DNA of 64,000 nucleotides. Source: Streptomyces finlayi. GTDB lineage: Bacteria; Actinomycetota; Actinomycetes; Streptomycetales; Streptomycetaceae. The position numbers and the translations under genes were made by a program. The notes under the pieces were generated by a model. It did not search any database and had not been told where the DNA came from. It worked only from the letters and a program-made list of their open reading frames with translations. Of the stretch, positions 35,309-44,644 are shown one piece after another (position 1 is the first letter of the stretch; every line of letters begins with the position of its first letter). The DNA lies in contig NZ_CP045702.1 in NCBI RefSeq assembly GCF_014216315.1, forward strand, positions 4,216,001 through 4,280,000, in the 5' to 3' direction.

Positions 35309-36841
35309 ATGTCCCGTTTGAATTCCACCCACCGTGCCACGCCCCGAAAGCCGGACGATACGTATCTGCGGGAGCTCGGCTACGAGCCCGTACTGACTCG
35401 GCGCATGGGACCGTTCGGGAACTTCGCCATCTCCTTCTCCGTCATCAGTGTCCTGTCCGGCTGCATGACGCTGTACGGATTCGGCCTGAACACCGGCGGC
35501 CCGTCCGTGATGCTGTGGGGCTGGGTGCTCGTCGGCGCCATGGTGCTGTTCATCGGCGCCGCGCTGGCCGAGGTGACCTCCGCCTATCCGACCTCCGGGG
35601 CGCTGTACTACCAGGCGGAGCAGCTCGGCGGTCGTAAGTGGGGCTGGTACACAGGCTGGCTGAATTTGCTCGGGTTGCTCGGCGCGATCGCCGGAATCGA
35701 CTACGGGGCCGCCTTGTTCACCGGCGCGTTCCTGAACCTGCAGTGGGGTTTCGAGCCGACGCCGGGCAAGATCATGGTGATCTTCCTGTGCATCCTGGCC
35801 GTGCATGCCACCTTGAACCTGTTCGGGGTACGGCTGGTCAGCATCCTCAACAGCATCAGCGTGGTGTGGCACCTGGTCGGCGTCATAGTGATCGTCGGTG
35901 CACTGGTGATCGTGCCCTCCCACCACCAGTCCGCCGACTTCATGTTCGGCGAGTTCGTCAACAACTCCGGCTGGTCCAGCACCCTGTACGTGGCGGTGCT
36001 CGGGCTGCTGCTGGCGCAGTACACCTTCTGCGGCTACGACGCGTCCGCGCACCTGAGCGAGGAGACGACTGACGCCCAGATGTCCGCACCGCGCGGGATC
36101 ATCCATTCGATCGGCTGGTCGTGGCTGGCCGGTTTCGTTCTGCTGGCCGGGCTCACGTTCGCCATCCAGGACTACGCGGGCACCGTGGGCACGGCGACCG
36201 GGGTTCCGCCGGCGCAGATCTTCCTCGACGCGCTGGGCATGGCGAGTGCGAAGGCGTTGCTCCTGGTCGTGATCGCCGCGCAGTTGTTCTGCGGCAACGC
36301 CGAGACGGCCGCCGCGAGCAGGATGGTGTTCGCGTTCTCCCGTGATGGGGCACTCCCGGGCTCGCACTTGTGGCGGCAGGTGGACCGTCGTACCGGCACC
36401 CCGCGCATGGCCGTGCTCCTGGCCGTCGTGTGCGCCGCCGTACTCGCTCTGCCGAGCATGTACAGCCCGGTCGCGTACGCGGCGATCACCAGCATCAACG
36501 TCATCGGCATCACCCCGGCCTACGCGATCCCGATCTACCTGCGCATCAAGAACCGCCGCCGGTTCCAGCCCGGTCCGTGGAACCTCGGCCGCTGGGGCGT
36601 GACGGTCGGCACGATCGCGGTGATCTGGGTCGTGTTCGTGACGGTGCTGTTCTGCCTGCCGCAGGTCCGCCCCGCCGGCGGCGCTCTGGTGTCCGTCGAG
36701 ACCTTCAACTACGCGCCGGTCGTCTTGCTCGTCGTCCTTGCGGCGGCCTGGGGATGGTGGCACAAGCAGGGCAGCTCCTACGAAGTCCCGGCGCAGAACT
36801 TCGACCGCTCCGCGAGCACGTACGAAGACGAGGTCGTGTGA
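35309..36841 (+). CDS. APC-superfamily amino acid/polyamine permease
   Basis: 510 residues with about 12 hydrophobic helices. The APC consensus is visible in the first helices (MGPFGNFAISFSVISVLSGC, ALAEVTSAYPTSGALYYQAE), and the later FAFSRDGALPGS loop is typical of GABA/ethanolamine-type APC carriers. Located in the cytoplasmic membrane. The ATG at 35309 has TTGGAGG nine bases upstream; an ATG at 35264 is less favoured. It is coupled to the glutamine-synthetase-like gene (TGATG), implying uptake or export of the amine used or made by that enzyme. Confidence 0.9.
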   Translation: MSRLNSTHRATPRKPDDTYLRELGYEPVLTRRMGPFGNFAISFSVISVLSGCMTLYGFGLNTGGPSVMLWGWVLVGAMVLFIGAALAEVTSAYPTSGALYYQAEQLGGRKWGWYTGWLNLLGLLGAIAGIDYGAALFTGAFLNLQWGFEPTPGKIMVIFLCILAVHATLNLFGVRLVSILNSISVVWHLVGVIVIVGALVIVPSHHQSADFMFGEFVNNSGWSSTLYVAVLGLLLAQYTFCGYDASAHLSEETTDAQMSAPRGIIHSIGWSWLAGFVLLAGLTFAIQDYAGTVGTATGVPPAQIFLDALGMASAKALLLVVIAAQLFCGNAETAAASRMVFAFSRDGALPGSHLWRQVDRRTGTPRMAVLLAVVCAAVLALPSMYSPVAYAAITSINVIGITPAYAIPIYLRIKNRRRFQPGPWNLGRWGVTVGTIAVIWVVFVTVLFCLPQVRPAGGALVSVETFNYAPVVLLVVLAAAWGWWHKQGSSYEVPAQNFDRSASTYEDEVV

Positions 36842-38271
36842 TGACGGAGGCCGCGACGAGCAATGGCGCTCTGGCCCACCTCAGCACGGCAGCCGCTCCA
36901 GCTTCGGGTGGGCGCTCGGAGAAAGGCTTCTCTCTGACTGACCTGCGCAACCTCGTCAAGGCGGGCACGATCGACACCGTGCTGCTGGCCGTCCCCGATC
37001 TGCAGGGCAGGCTGAAGGGGAAGCGGTACGACGCGAACCACTTCCTCAAGCGCGTCGCGCATCACGGCGCCGAGGTGTGCGCCTACGTCCTGGCCACCGA
37101 CGTCGACATGAGCCCGGCGGACGGCTTCGCACTGACCTCGTGGGAGACCGGCTACCAGGATCTGTCCGTGCGACCGGCGCTGTCGACCCTGCGCGTGGTG
37201 CCGTGGCTGCCGCGCACCGCCATCGTGCTCGGCGACGCCGTGCTCCATGACGGAACACCCATCGAGGTCTCGCCTCGCCAGATCCTCCACCAGCAGTTGA
37301 CCCGGTTGTCCCGGCACGGACTGCACCCCAAGGCGGGGATCGAGACCGAGTTTGTCCTCTACAAGGGCACCTACGCGGACGCGGAACAGGCCGGCTATCG
37401 GGACCTGCGGCCGTTGACGACGGAGAACCTGGACTACGCCCTCGACCACGATCCGGTCTCCGACCGATTCTGCCGCCGCCTTCAGCGGGCGCTGGCCGGC
37501 GCCGGGATGCCCGTGGAAGCGATCAAGACCGAGGCCGGCCTTGGCCAGGTCGAGGTGACCTTTCCCTACGGTGACGCGCTCACCGCCTGCGATCAGCACC
37601 TGCTCTTCAAGCACGCGGTGCGCACCCTGGGCTCGCGCGCCGGTCTGGCACCCACGTTCATGGCGGCCCCGGAAACCGGCCGGGCCAACGGCCTGCACCT
37701 GCATGTGTCGCTGTGGTCGAAGGCCATCAGCCAACTCAACGAGCCCGGCAGCGACTACGAGCTGTCCCGGATCGGGCAGCATGCCATCGCGGGTCTGCTC
37801 ACCGGCCTGCCCGAGCTGGCCCTGTTCTACGCGCCCAACGTCAACTCCTACAAGCGGTTCACGCCCGGCTCGTTCGCACCAACCACGTTCACGTGGGGCT
37901 ACGACAACCGCACCTGCGCGGTCCGGGTCGTCGGCCGGGGCGAAGGTCTGCACTTGGAGATCCGTGTGCCGGGTGCGGACGTCAACCCTTACCACGCCCT
38001 GTCCGCCGTCCTGGCGGCGATCGACCACGGTCTTCAGCGGAAGCTCGCCCTTGGTCCCGAAGAGACCGGCAACGCCTACCGCTCGGGTGGGATCCCCGTG
38101 CCACCCACCCTCAGCCACGCTCTGACCGCCTTCCAGAACAGCGCCTTCGCGGAGGAAGCCTTCGGCGCCGAGGTGGTCGAGCACTACGCCCGGCTCGCCC
38201 ACCTGGAACTCGACCACGACCAACGCATAGTCACCGATGCCGAGCGGCAGCGGTGGCTGGCCCGCGCCTGA
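36841..38271 (+). CDS. Glutamine-synthetase-like gamma-glutamyl ligase (GlnA3/GlnA4-like)
   Basis: 476 residues of the type I/III glutamine synthetase fold. Metal- and ATP-site signatures are conserved: GIETEF, GLGQVEVTFPYGD, NGLHLHVSLW, NSYKRFTPG and RVVGRGEGLHLEIRVPGADVNPY. Streptomyces carries such GS-like enzymes that gamma-glutamylate polyamines or ethanolamine. Pairing with an APC permease supports an amine substrate; nitrogen assimilation itself is less likely. The N-terminal ~25 residues are Ala/Ser-rich and disordered. Confidence 0.87.
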   Translation: MTEAATSNGALAHLSTAAAPASGGRSEKGFSLTDLRNLVKAGTIDTVLLAVPDLQGRLKGKRYDANHFLKRVAHHGAEVCAYVLATDVDMSPADGFALTSWETGYQDLSVRPALSTLRVVPWLPRTAIVLGDAVLHDGTPIEVSPRQILHQQLTRLSRHGLHPKAGIETEFVLYKGTYADAEQAGYRDLRPLTTENLDYALDHDPVSDRFCRRLQRALAGAGMPVEAIKTEAGLGQVEVTFPYGDALTACDQHLLFKHAVRTLGSRAGLAPTFMAAPETGRANGLHLHVSLWSKAISQLNEPGSDYELSRIGQHAIAGLLTGLPELALFYAPNVNSYKRFTPGSFAPTTFTWGYDNRTCAVRVVGRGEGLHLEIRVPGADVNPYHALSAVLAAIDHGLQRKLALGPEETGNAYRSGGIPVPPTLSHALTAFQNSAFAEEAFGAEVVEHYARLAHLELDHDQRIVTDAERQRWLARA

Positions 38272-38302
38272 CACCCCCTCCTCCCAGAAAGGATCTACAC
38301 CC

Positions 38303-38803
38303 GTGAGTGCCCGACCGGCGCGTCCGTCCCCTCCGCTGCTTGATCTCACACCAGCACAGGCTCGGATCGCCAACAAGATCGCGCAGGGACAGAGCACCGA
38401 AACGATCGCCTCCGACCTCACGATCACCGCCGGAACCATCAACGTGCAGATGAAGCACTGCGGCCAGAAACTCGGCGTGCGCGGTCGCGCGGCCGTCGTC
38501 CACGCCTGCTACGTCACCGAGCAGCTCCAGCGCCCCGAGAAGGCCGCCTTCCCGGAGGCCTTCTCGGAGACGGAGATCAAGACGTGGCGCATGGTCGCCA
38601 CCGGTGCGACCTCGAAGGACTACGCGCAGAAAGCCGGCATCAGCCGCGACGAAGCTCTGAGGCGGGTCAGGGCGATGCGAGAGCGCGTCAAGGCGGACAA
38701 CGACCCGCACCTTGTGACGCTCGGCTGGAGATACGAGGTGCTCGACGAGTCTCTCGTCGAGATGGTCTCAGGCACCGTCCTTCCGGTCCTGGCGCGCAGA
38801 TGA
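38303..38803 (+). CDS. LuxR-type HTH regulator, two helix-turn-helix stretches
   Basis: 166 residues from GTG 38303 (AAAGGA upstream). A LuxR-like HTH is at about residues 15-75 (LTPAQARIANKIAQGQSTETIASDLTITAGTINVQMKHCGQKL), and a second weaker HTH-like helix pair follows (FSETEIKTWRMVATGATSKDYAQKAGISRDEALRRVRAM). It has no receiver domain. It is the last intact gene of the permease/ligase run; targets unknown. Confidence 0.75.
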   Translation: MSARPARPSPPLLDLTPAQARIANKIAQGQSTETIASDLTITAGTINVQMKHCGQKLGVRGRAAVVHACYVTEQLQRPEKAAFPEAFSETEIKTWRMVATGATSKDYAQKAGISRDEALRRVRAMRERVKADNDPHLVTLGWRYEVLDESLVEMVSGTVLPVLARR

Positions 38804-38815
38804 CCAGGTCCCCAC

Positions 38816-39466
38816 CAGCGCTGCCTGGAAGCCAAACGTCTCGACGGTGCCGTCGTGGCGACCGACGACGAACGCATCGAAGCCGCATGTCGCCAACTGG
38901 GCATCGAGTACATCCGGACCGGAGAGCACCTCACCGGCACCGATCGCGTCGCGGAGGTCGCCGAGCGCCTGCAAGCCGAGGCGTACATCAACGTGCAGGG
39001 CGACGAGCCGTTCATCTCGCCGACCGCCATCGACGTCATCTCCGAGGCCCTGGAGCACCTGCCGTCGAGCACGCTCGCCGTGAACGCCTACACCGAGCTG
39101 GACGACCCCGGCGCCGTCTTGGACCACAACGTCGTCAAGGTCGTCATCGCGGCCCACGGCAAGGCCCTTATGTTCTCGCGCCAGCCCATCCCCTACCCGA
39201 AGGGTGACCGACCGAAGTATCTCCGCCAGTTGGGCCTCTACGGCTTCACCGGCCCAGCTCTCCAGCGCTTCCGACAGCTCCAGCAGGGGCCCCTGGAGCG
39301 CGCCGAGGGAGTGGAGATGCTCCGCTTCGTCGAACACGGACACGCCGTACAGATGGTCCCTGTCCTGGACGACGGGGTAGCAGTGGACACCCCGGAGGAT
39401 CTTGCGCGAGCCGCGAGCCGCGAGCCTCCTTGCCGAGCAGGCCGGGAGGCTCATCACGAGTGGTAG
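38816..39466 (+). pseudogene. kdsB: CMP-KDO synthetase (3-deoxy-manno-octulosonate cytidylyltransferase), 5'-truncated
   Basis: Reads CLEAKRLDGAVVATDDERIE, then TGTDRVAEV, INVQGDEPFI, PIPYPKGDRP and LGLYGFTGPAL to MVPVLDDGVAVDTPEDL, all conserved CMP-KDO synthetase segments. The first 30 or so residues, including the CTP-binding IPARYxSTRxPGKP motif, are missing: the frame fuses into unrelated DNA just after the LuxR gene. A GTG at 38855 could still start a shortened protein, but without the CTP loop it would be inactive. Also curious in a Gram-positive, which makes no KDO. Confidence 0.72.
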
Positions 39467-39598
39467 GTGAGGGTGAGCCGTCGACTCCTAACACAACGTC
39501 ACGGCGAGACGCCGCGCAAGGGGAGCCTCGTTCAGGCTGCGAAGCGGCGAGAGACAGTGTCCGTTGTCGTAGGGCGTAACAACCCCCGGCCTTAACGC

Positions 39599-40114
39599 CT
39601 ACCGCGCCAATACACCGCTGAGCGTTTCTCGCCCCAGCGCTACGAACCGCTCTTCCATCTCCTCGTACAGTTCGATGGCCTCGCTAGCCCGTTGCTCGTC
39701 TCCTTCACCGTCGTACAGAAGCTCCACCTCGTGGCACCAGCCCTTCATGGCCGAGGCCAGGTTGTTCGCAGCGCGGGCGACCCTGTCCGGACCATGCAGC
39801 CGCACGAGGCTTACAGCTTCGAGGGTGGCCTCGACGGCTGGCCTGAACCCCACGAGGCTGTCACCCACGTTGGGAGACCGCTGAACGCCTCGGGCTGCCT
39901 GAAGCGCCACGTGAGCGGTGTAGCCGACTCGATAAGTGCGGCTGCACTCAGTAACGAGGTTCGAATAGGCGACCGCTCTGCCTTCCCTCTCTGACTGACC
40001 GCGTTGGGTGCGCCGCTGTTCCGCGCCACCGAGGCGGGTCGTAGCCAGCGTCCCCAGAACGCCGCTGACCGCGCCTACGACAGTCCCGATTAACCCGACC
40101 ACTGCTCCGTCCAT
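39599..40114 (-). CDS. Hypothetical protein with N-terminal membrane helix
   Basis: 171 residues from ATG 40114. Residues 2-26 form one Gly/Val-rich transmembrane segment (GAVVGLIGTVVGAVSGVLGT), the rest is soluble helix (AVAYSNLVTECSRTYRVG ... ELYEEMEERFVALGRE). Probably a membrane-anchored coiled protein. No family recognised. Isolated, convergent with kdsB. Confidence 0.62.
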   Translation of the reverse strand: MDGAVVGLIGTVVGAVSGVLGTLATTRLGGAEQRRTQRGQSEREGRAVAYSNLVTECSRTYRVGYTAHVALQAARGVQRSPNVGDSLVGFRPAVEATLEAVSLVRLHGPDRVARAANNLASAMKGWCHEVELLYDGEGDEQRASEAIELYEEMEERFVALGRETLSGVLAR

Positions 40115-40750
40115 GTCTGCATTGAAGCCGAAGGAAGCCGAGCACGCCCGGCCCTGTGCAAAGCCGACAGGCTGACCTGGCCCGACGGCCCGCGTGGAAG
40201 CCACGTGCAGGGACTCAGTCGCTGACGCTCCAGACGAACGCCTGCGCCTTCGAGCGACTCCTGGTCGCTCGAAGGCGGCCGGCACCGTGTGCGCATCGAA
40301 CTCCACAGGTCGAGGCCCGTGGAGCAGTCGGCTGCGGCGCTCGCCATCGCTGACTACAAACGGGAGTTGGGGTTCGCGTAGAAGAGCCGACGCGTGGCGA
40401 CGCGATTCTTTGAGAGGCGCCCCCCAGTATCCGAATGGACCTGACAAGTAAACGGAAATGGACCTGACAAAACAGGATGGTCTATGTCCGGGGGCATTCC
40501 AAGATCAATTAAGGACGGCCGCCCAAATTCGATCTCGATGGCCCATTTGTGGCCTATCGCACTTAGGTGACCTTCGCTACACACCCCTCCCATGTGGATC
40601 ACGGTTTCCTGCTTGTAGGGTTAGCCGCAGACGGTGTGCTGGCCGACCACCACGCACCCCAAAGCGCAAGCTCCTGGCTACCAGCGCCTCGCGTACGAGT
40701 ATCGGGATTGAGCTGGCGGCGAATATCGGCGGAATCTCTAGGGAGCGACT
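40115..40750. other. Gene-poor stretch with a 14-base direct repeat
   Basis: 636 bases without a convincing gene. AATGGACCTGACAA occurs twice, at 40434-40447 and 40457-40470, 23 bases apart, about two helical turns. The GC content is lower than average from here to about 42.7 kb. The stretch should hold the promoter of the ImmA/IrrE gene, whose Shine-Dalgarno (AGGGAG) is at about 40739-40744. Confidence 0.45.
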
Positions 40751-41305
40751 ATGCGTTGGCGTCGAGGCCCTTCACAGCGCGCCTTCGTGAAGGAATGCGA
40801 GCGACTGCTCGTGGGCCTCCCTATCCCCACCCCTTTCAGCGTTGAGGCTCTGGTGCGAAATATGGAAGTCCTGCTGGGCCGCCAGATTCGGCTCGTGCCA
40901 CTGGACGACCCCGACGGAGGTCTCGGCGCAGCGTGCGGGCTTCGGGTTAAAGCGCCGGATTTTACGATCATTCTCTATCGTCGCCGGTCGAGTCGAAATC
41001 AAACCGAGCACATCATTCTCCATGAGCTCGTACATGAGTGGTTGGACCACGGCACCTGCCTGACGGCTGCCGAGATCGAGCGATACGTCCCTGAACGAAT
41101 TCGCCAGGAAGTTCTTCGGCGTTTTCCGTCGACTCTGGTCCAGGGGCGAGTCGATTTCGACAGCCCCGAGGAAATGCAAGCCGAGCTGTCGGCCTCGTTG
41201 ATAAAGCGATTGGCCCGCCGCCAGTCGGCCACAGGAGACGACATGGTAAGCCTTCTAGAAAATTCGCTTGCTCACCCTGTTGCTCCTCCGCGGCGTCGAG
41301 TGTAG
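40751..41305 (+). CDS. ImmA/IrrE-family metallopeptidase
   Basis: 184 residues. The HExxH zinc motif is in HIILHELVHEWLDHG (about residues 91-105), with downstream acidic residues that could be the third ligand. Members cleave XRE repressors to switch mobile elements or stress genes. No XRE partner is fused or directly adjacent; the nearest is at 43769-44644. AGGGAG precedes the ATG. It is followed by a MAB_1171c-type membrane protein, a pairing frequent in Streptomyces. Confidence 0.82.
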   Translation: MRWRRGPSQRAFVKECERLLVGLPIPTPFSVEALVRNMEVLLGRQIRLVPLDDPDGGLGAACGLRVKAPDFTIILYRRRSSRNQTEHIILHELVHEWLDHGTCLTAAEIERYVPERIRQEVLRRFPSTLVQGRVDFDSPEEMQAELSASLIKRLARRQSATGDDMVSLLENSLAHPVAPPRRRV

Positions 41306-41452
41306 CCGCGAGCGCTTGGCGAGCACCTAGGCGCAGTTTCCGGCCTAGTGACTTCCGCCGCGCCCCACAGTCCCCTTACCGGCAGTCAAGTCTGCACTCA
41401 ACCGACCTTGCGGGTCGACAAAATGCAGCCCGCGTAGAGATCCACTGGTTCC

Positions 41453-42688
41453 GTGTTCGAATACTTTCAATACCTGACTGCGGCAGTCATGACCGTTATC
41501 GCCATCTGGCGATTTCCTGCGGTTCGGTATGGCGACTCTCACCGCAGGGCTCTCTGGGGCGGTTATGCGGGTTTTGCCGTCGCCCTGTGTCTCTACACGC
41601 CAGCGGCAATGGATGCGGTCGACCGTATTCCTGTGGTGGACCTGAGCGCCCTACTCAGGCACTTTGCCAGTACCGCAGCGATCATGGCAGCCCTGACATA
41701 CGTCGCCACCAGCTACGGAAAGAGCACAGAGGCGGTCGTGCCTCGGCACGTCGCGGTCTCACGCTGGATTGCCCGCGCATCATATAAGGCGGGGGCAATA
41801 GGCGTCATTCTGCTTACGATCCTGTTCTTCACCGTGGTGCATCGCGACAGGCCAAGCCAAAATTTCCTCATCGACCATGCGGGAGAATGGGGAGTCGCGG
41901 TCTATATGACCGTATTCTACTTCTTCCCGCTTATCACGACCGCAGTTTGCGGCTACCAGTGGACGAGGGCGGCGCGACAGGCCGAGAGCACAAGCATGCG
42001 CGTCGGGCTGGGGTTGATGGGCATTTCGATGTGGATGGGGCTGGTCCATACAGTCGCCCGTATCACCATTCTTTGGGGTGCAGTAGCCTTCCCCCTAAGC
42101 CCTTCCACGGTTCAGTTCCTTGTGGATGTCACGTCGATATGGATGGACCTGCTCTTCCTGATCGTTGCCGCGGGGGCGAGTATCCCCACCACCCGTGCTG
42201 CAGTAGCCCGGTGGAAGACATGGCAAACCCTCTACAGGACTTATCCGCTCTGGTTTGACCTGGTGCAAGCTTTTCCTGGGACGAGTCTGTACCCCGCCGG
42301 AGGGCGCGTTGCGGAACTCATGCACATACGCGTTCCCATCGACGTCCGCCTAGACCGATGGACTCAGGATATTGCTGACGCTTGCGAGAAGCTGCGGCAT
42401 TACGCTCCACGAAACCTGATGTTCGCCGCAGAGGACATTACCGCCTCGCATTCTGACCCTGAGCCGGCCGCAGAAGCGTATTGGATTAAGGCGGCACTCC
42501 TGGCCGCTGACACCACACCAGTCCGTCCGCATGTCGCTGCGCCCTTGAGGGATAAGCCGTTCGTTGACACCGACAGCGAAGCAGCGTGGCTGGTGCGAGT
42601 CAGCACCGCTTACTCGCACATCACGACGGATCAAGCACAGGGGCTTCTTCGGCACTCCGCAAGAGCGGAATCCGAAGTGGATCAATAG
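41453..42688 (+). CDS. MAB_1171c-type membrane protein (DUF6545-like)
   Basis: 411 residues. The first ~250 hold seven hydrophobic helices (for example FEYFQYLTAAVMTVIAIW, GVILLTILFFTVVH, YMTVFYFFPLITTAVCGY); the last ~150 are cytoplasmic (YRTYPLWFDLVQAFPGTSLY). This arrangement is the MAB_1171c putative transporter family. The GTG start at 41453 has no strong Shine-Dalgarno. The ImmA/IrrE gene lies 147 bases upstream on the same strand. Function of the family unknown; a membrane sensor for peptide or stress is conceivable. Confidence 0.75.
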   Translation: MFEYFQYLTAAVMTVIAIWRFPAVRYGDSHRRALWGGYAGFAVALCLYTPAAMDAVDRIPVVDLSALLRHFASTAAIMAALTYVATSYGKSTEAVVPRHVAVSRWIARASYKAGAIGVILLTILFFTVVHRDRPSQNFLIDHAGEWGVAVYMTVFYFFPLITTAVCGYQWTRAARQAESTSMRVGLGLMGISMWMGLVHTVARITILWGAVAFPLSPSTVQFLVDVTSIWMDLLFLIVAAGASIPTTRAAVARWKTWQTLYRTYPLWFDLVQAFPGTSLYPAGGRVAELMHIRVPIDVRLDRWTQDIADACEKLRHYAPRNLMFAAEDITASHSDPEPAAEAYWIKAALLAADTTPVRPHVAAPLRDKPFVDTDSEAAWLVRVSTAYSHITTDQAQGLLRHSARAESEVDQ

Positions 42689-42698
42689 CAGCAATAAA

Positions 42699-42727
42699 CC
42701 GCCTGTCTGGGACTCGGGGGCAGGCGG
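42699..42727 (+). terminator. Probable terminator after the MAB_1171c-type gene
   Basis: CCGCCTG (42699-42705) pairs with CAGGCGG (42721-42727), loop of 15 bases, ten bases after the stop. Short stem, moderate support. Confidence 0.45.
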
Positions 42728-42952
42728 CATATTGATCTTGGGAGGCGGGCTTGTGAGTGAGATTCGGCACCTTCGACTGCACGAACTGGCCTGGTACCGT
42801 GGGTTGAGCGGACTGATAGGCCCTGCTCCGCCCACTAAGTGATGAATGGATTCTGGCCTCGTGACGCACAGTGCTGTCGTCACCATATACAGCCGAGTCC
42901 GCGACGCTGTCCGGTCTGGATGGGCGTCCGAAATCAGTAATGGAGTTCCCGC

Positions 42953-43579
42953 ATGTCCAACCGCACCGGTCTCATCCTCGATTTCGGAGGCGTGCTCACC
43001 TCCCCCCTGCTGCCTGCCGTGCTCGCCTTCGAGCAGCGCGAGGGTCTCCCGCAGGGCGCCTGCCTCACGGCCCTGTACAAGGACGACGAAGGCGTCCGGA
43101 TCACCAGCGACCTTGAGCGCGGAGCGGTTTCTCAGACTGAGTGGAACGACTTCGCCGGGAAGATGCTGGGCGTGCCCCCCGACAACCTCATGGGTCGCAT
43201 CTTCGGTGACCTTCGCCCTGAGCCGCTGCTGATCAACGCGGCTGCGGCGGCGAGGCGAGCCGGGATCAAGGTGGGCATCCTGTCGAACAGCGTGGGGCTG
43301 GCCCCGTGGGACCTGTACGACGGCTTCGAGCTTGAGCGGCTGTACGACGTCGTGGTGATTTCTGAGCAGCACCTGTTGCGCAAGCCCGACCCGAGCCTCT
43401 TCGAGATCACGCTCAAGCTCATGGATCTGCCGGCCGAGCAGTGCATCTTCGTAGATGACACCGAAGCGTACGTTCAGGCAGCAGAGCAGCTCGGCCTTGC
43501 AGGCGTACACAACCAGGACCCGAAGCAGACCGTGGCCACTCTCTCCGAGCTGCTCGGCGTGGACCTCACCGCGTCCTAG
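42953..43579 (+). CDS. HAD-superfamily hydrolase
   Basis: 208 residues. Motif I LILDFGGVLTSP, motif II GILSNSVG, Lys in LLRKPDPSLFE and motif IV CIFVDDTEAYVQAAEQ are all intact; the Gly-Gly-Val form of motif I places it near epoxide-hydrolase/haloacid-type HADs. Probable small-molecule phosphatase. It ends at a 28-bp hairpin shared with the convergent XRE gene. Confidence 0.9.
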   Translation: MSNRTGLILDFGGVLTSPLLPAVLAFEQREGLPQGACLTALYKDDEGVRITSDLERGAVSQTEWNDFAGKMLGVPPDNLMGRIFGDLRPEPLLINAAAAARRAGIKVGILSNSVGLAPWDLYDGFELERLYDVVVISEQHLLRKPDPSLFEITLKLMDLPAEQCIFVDDTEAYVQAAEQLGLAGVHNQDPKQTVATLSELLGVDLTAS

Positions 43580-43653
43580 CCCGGCGCCGAGCGCGGGACT
43601 GTCCGACCAGGCGCGAGCGACATCCGCCTTCGGCCTGAAGCTCCGAGCTCAAG

Positions 43654-43714
43654 AACAGCGAAGGGACCTCGGCGCTGCCCCATCATGGGGCAGCGCCGAG
43701 GTCCCTTCGCTGTT
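43654..43714. terminator. 28-bp perfect hairpin between convergent genes
   Basis: Arms 43654-43681 and 43687-43714 pair without mismatch around the loop ATCAT. It ends the HAD gene on the left and the XRE gene on the right, a typical bidirectional terminator. Confidence 0.88.
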
Positions 43715-43768
43715 GTCTGCACTAGCCCGGTGGCGGGAGCTTTCGCTCCGGCCCGCTTGCCAACGGAT

Positions 43769-44644
43769 TCACTCCCCGTCCGGCACCTCTGGCAGCTTGT
43801 GCTTCAGTTCCCCGACGAGGTCGTTGATGGTGGCCATCATCTCGGCCGAGAGGCCCCCGCTGTTACCGCGGGCAGCCAGACCGAGGATCTGTCCTCGGTG
43901 AATCGAGCCGAGGAAGCGGATCGCCTCCAGGAGTTCGCGGGCCGCAGGGTTGACCTCGGCATCGTCCTGGAAGAGGGCCGCGTCAACCTGGAGCGCCTCG
44001 GCTAGGCCGGCACGCACTACGTCGGAAGCCTCGGTGGTGACGCCCGTACGAAGGTCGACGATGTCGTCGGTTGTGACGGCTGTCACGCCTGCGTGATCAT
44101 TGACGACCCGCGCGATTTCCGCGTCAGAGGGTGCCTCCTGGCCCACGTACCCGTGCTGCAGGAGGTAGTTGATCTTCTCGCCGATCGTGCGGGGTGCGGA
44201 TGCCTGATCGTCACGCGAGGTCCTGGGGCGAAGGCCGAACGAGCAGTCCTGGGCGGCCAGCAATTCCGCTTCGGTCACCCCGTACGCCTCTGCGAGGGGC
44301 TGCACGTAAGCATCGCTGAGCCTGCGCCGACCGGATTCGGCGTTGCTCACTGGCACGCGGCTCGTACCGAGGATCGCAGCGGCTTGCGCCACGCTGAGGC
44401 CGGCGTCGCACCGCAGGAGCTGCAGGTCCGGCGGGCCGTCATGGGGAAAGAGAGCATCGAGCGGCTGACTCAGCGCCGCTGCAATCGCTGGGAGCTTCTC
44501 ACCCTTGGGGAAGTCCTGCCCGCTCTCCCATCGCGCGACGGTGGGGCCGCTGACGCCTACCTCGGCGGCCAACTCCTTCTGGCCAAGGTCCTTGCCCCGC
44601 CGGACAGCGCGCACGCGACTGCCGTCGAACTGACGTGGGGGCAC
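43769..44644 (-). CDS. XRE regulator with two helix-turn-helix domains
   Basis: 291 residues from GTG 44644, with AGGAG six bases upstream. HTH 1 is at about residues 6-60 (LGQKELAAEVGVSGPTVARWESG), HTH 2 at about 70-130 (LSVAQAAAILGTSRVPVSNAESGRRRLS). The C-terminal 140 residues (INYLLQHGYV...) resemble the helical tails of Streptomyces regulators of replication or maintenance genes. It is divergent from the replication module, so it may repress it. It has no neighbouring toxin. Confidence 0.8.
   Translation of the reverse strand: MPPRQFDGSRVRAVRRGKDLGQKELAAEVGVSGPTVARWESGQDFPKGEKLPAIAAALSQPLDALFPHDGPPDLQLLRCDAGLSVAQAAAILGTSRVPVSNAESGRRRLSDAYVQPLAEAYGVTEAELLAAQDCSFGLRPRTSRDDQASAPRTIGEKINYLLQHGYVGQEAPSDAEIARVVNDHAGVTAVTTDDIVDLRTGVTTEASDVVRAGLAEALQVDAALFQDDAEVNPAARELLEAIRFLGSIHRGQILGLAARGNSGGLSAEMMATINDLVGELKHKLPEVPDGE

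Noticed and set aside
43654..43714. 28-bp hairpin considered as a recombination site or small transposon (MITE)
   Set aside because: It lies exactly between the stops of two convergent genes and has no flanking duplication; a bidirectional terminator explains it.
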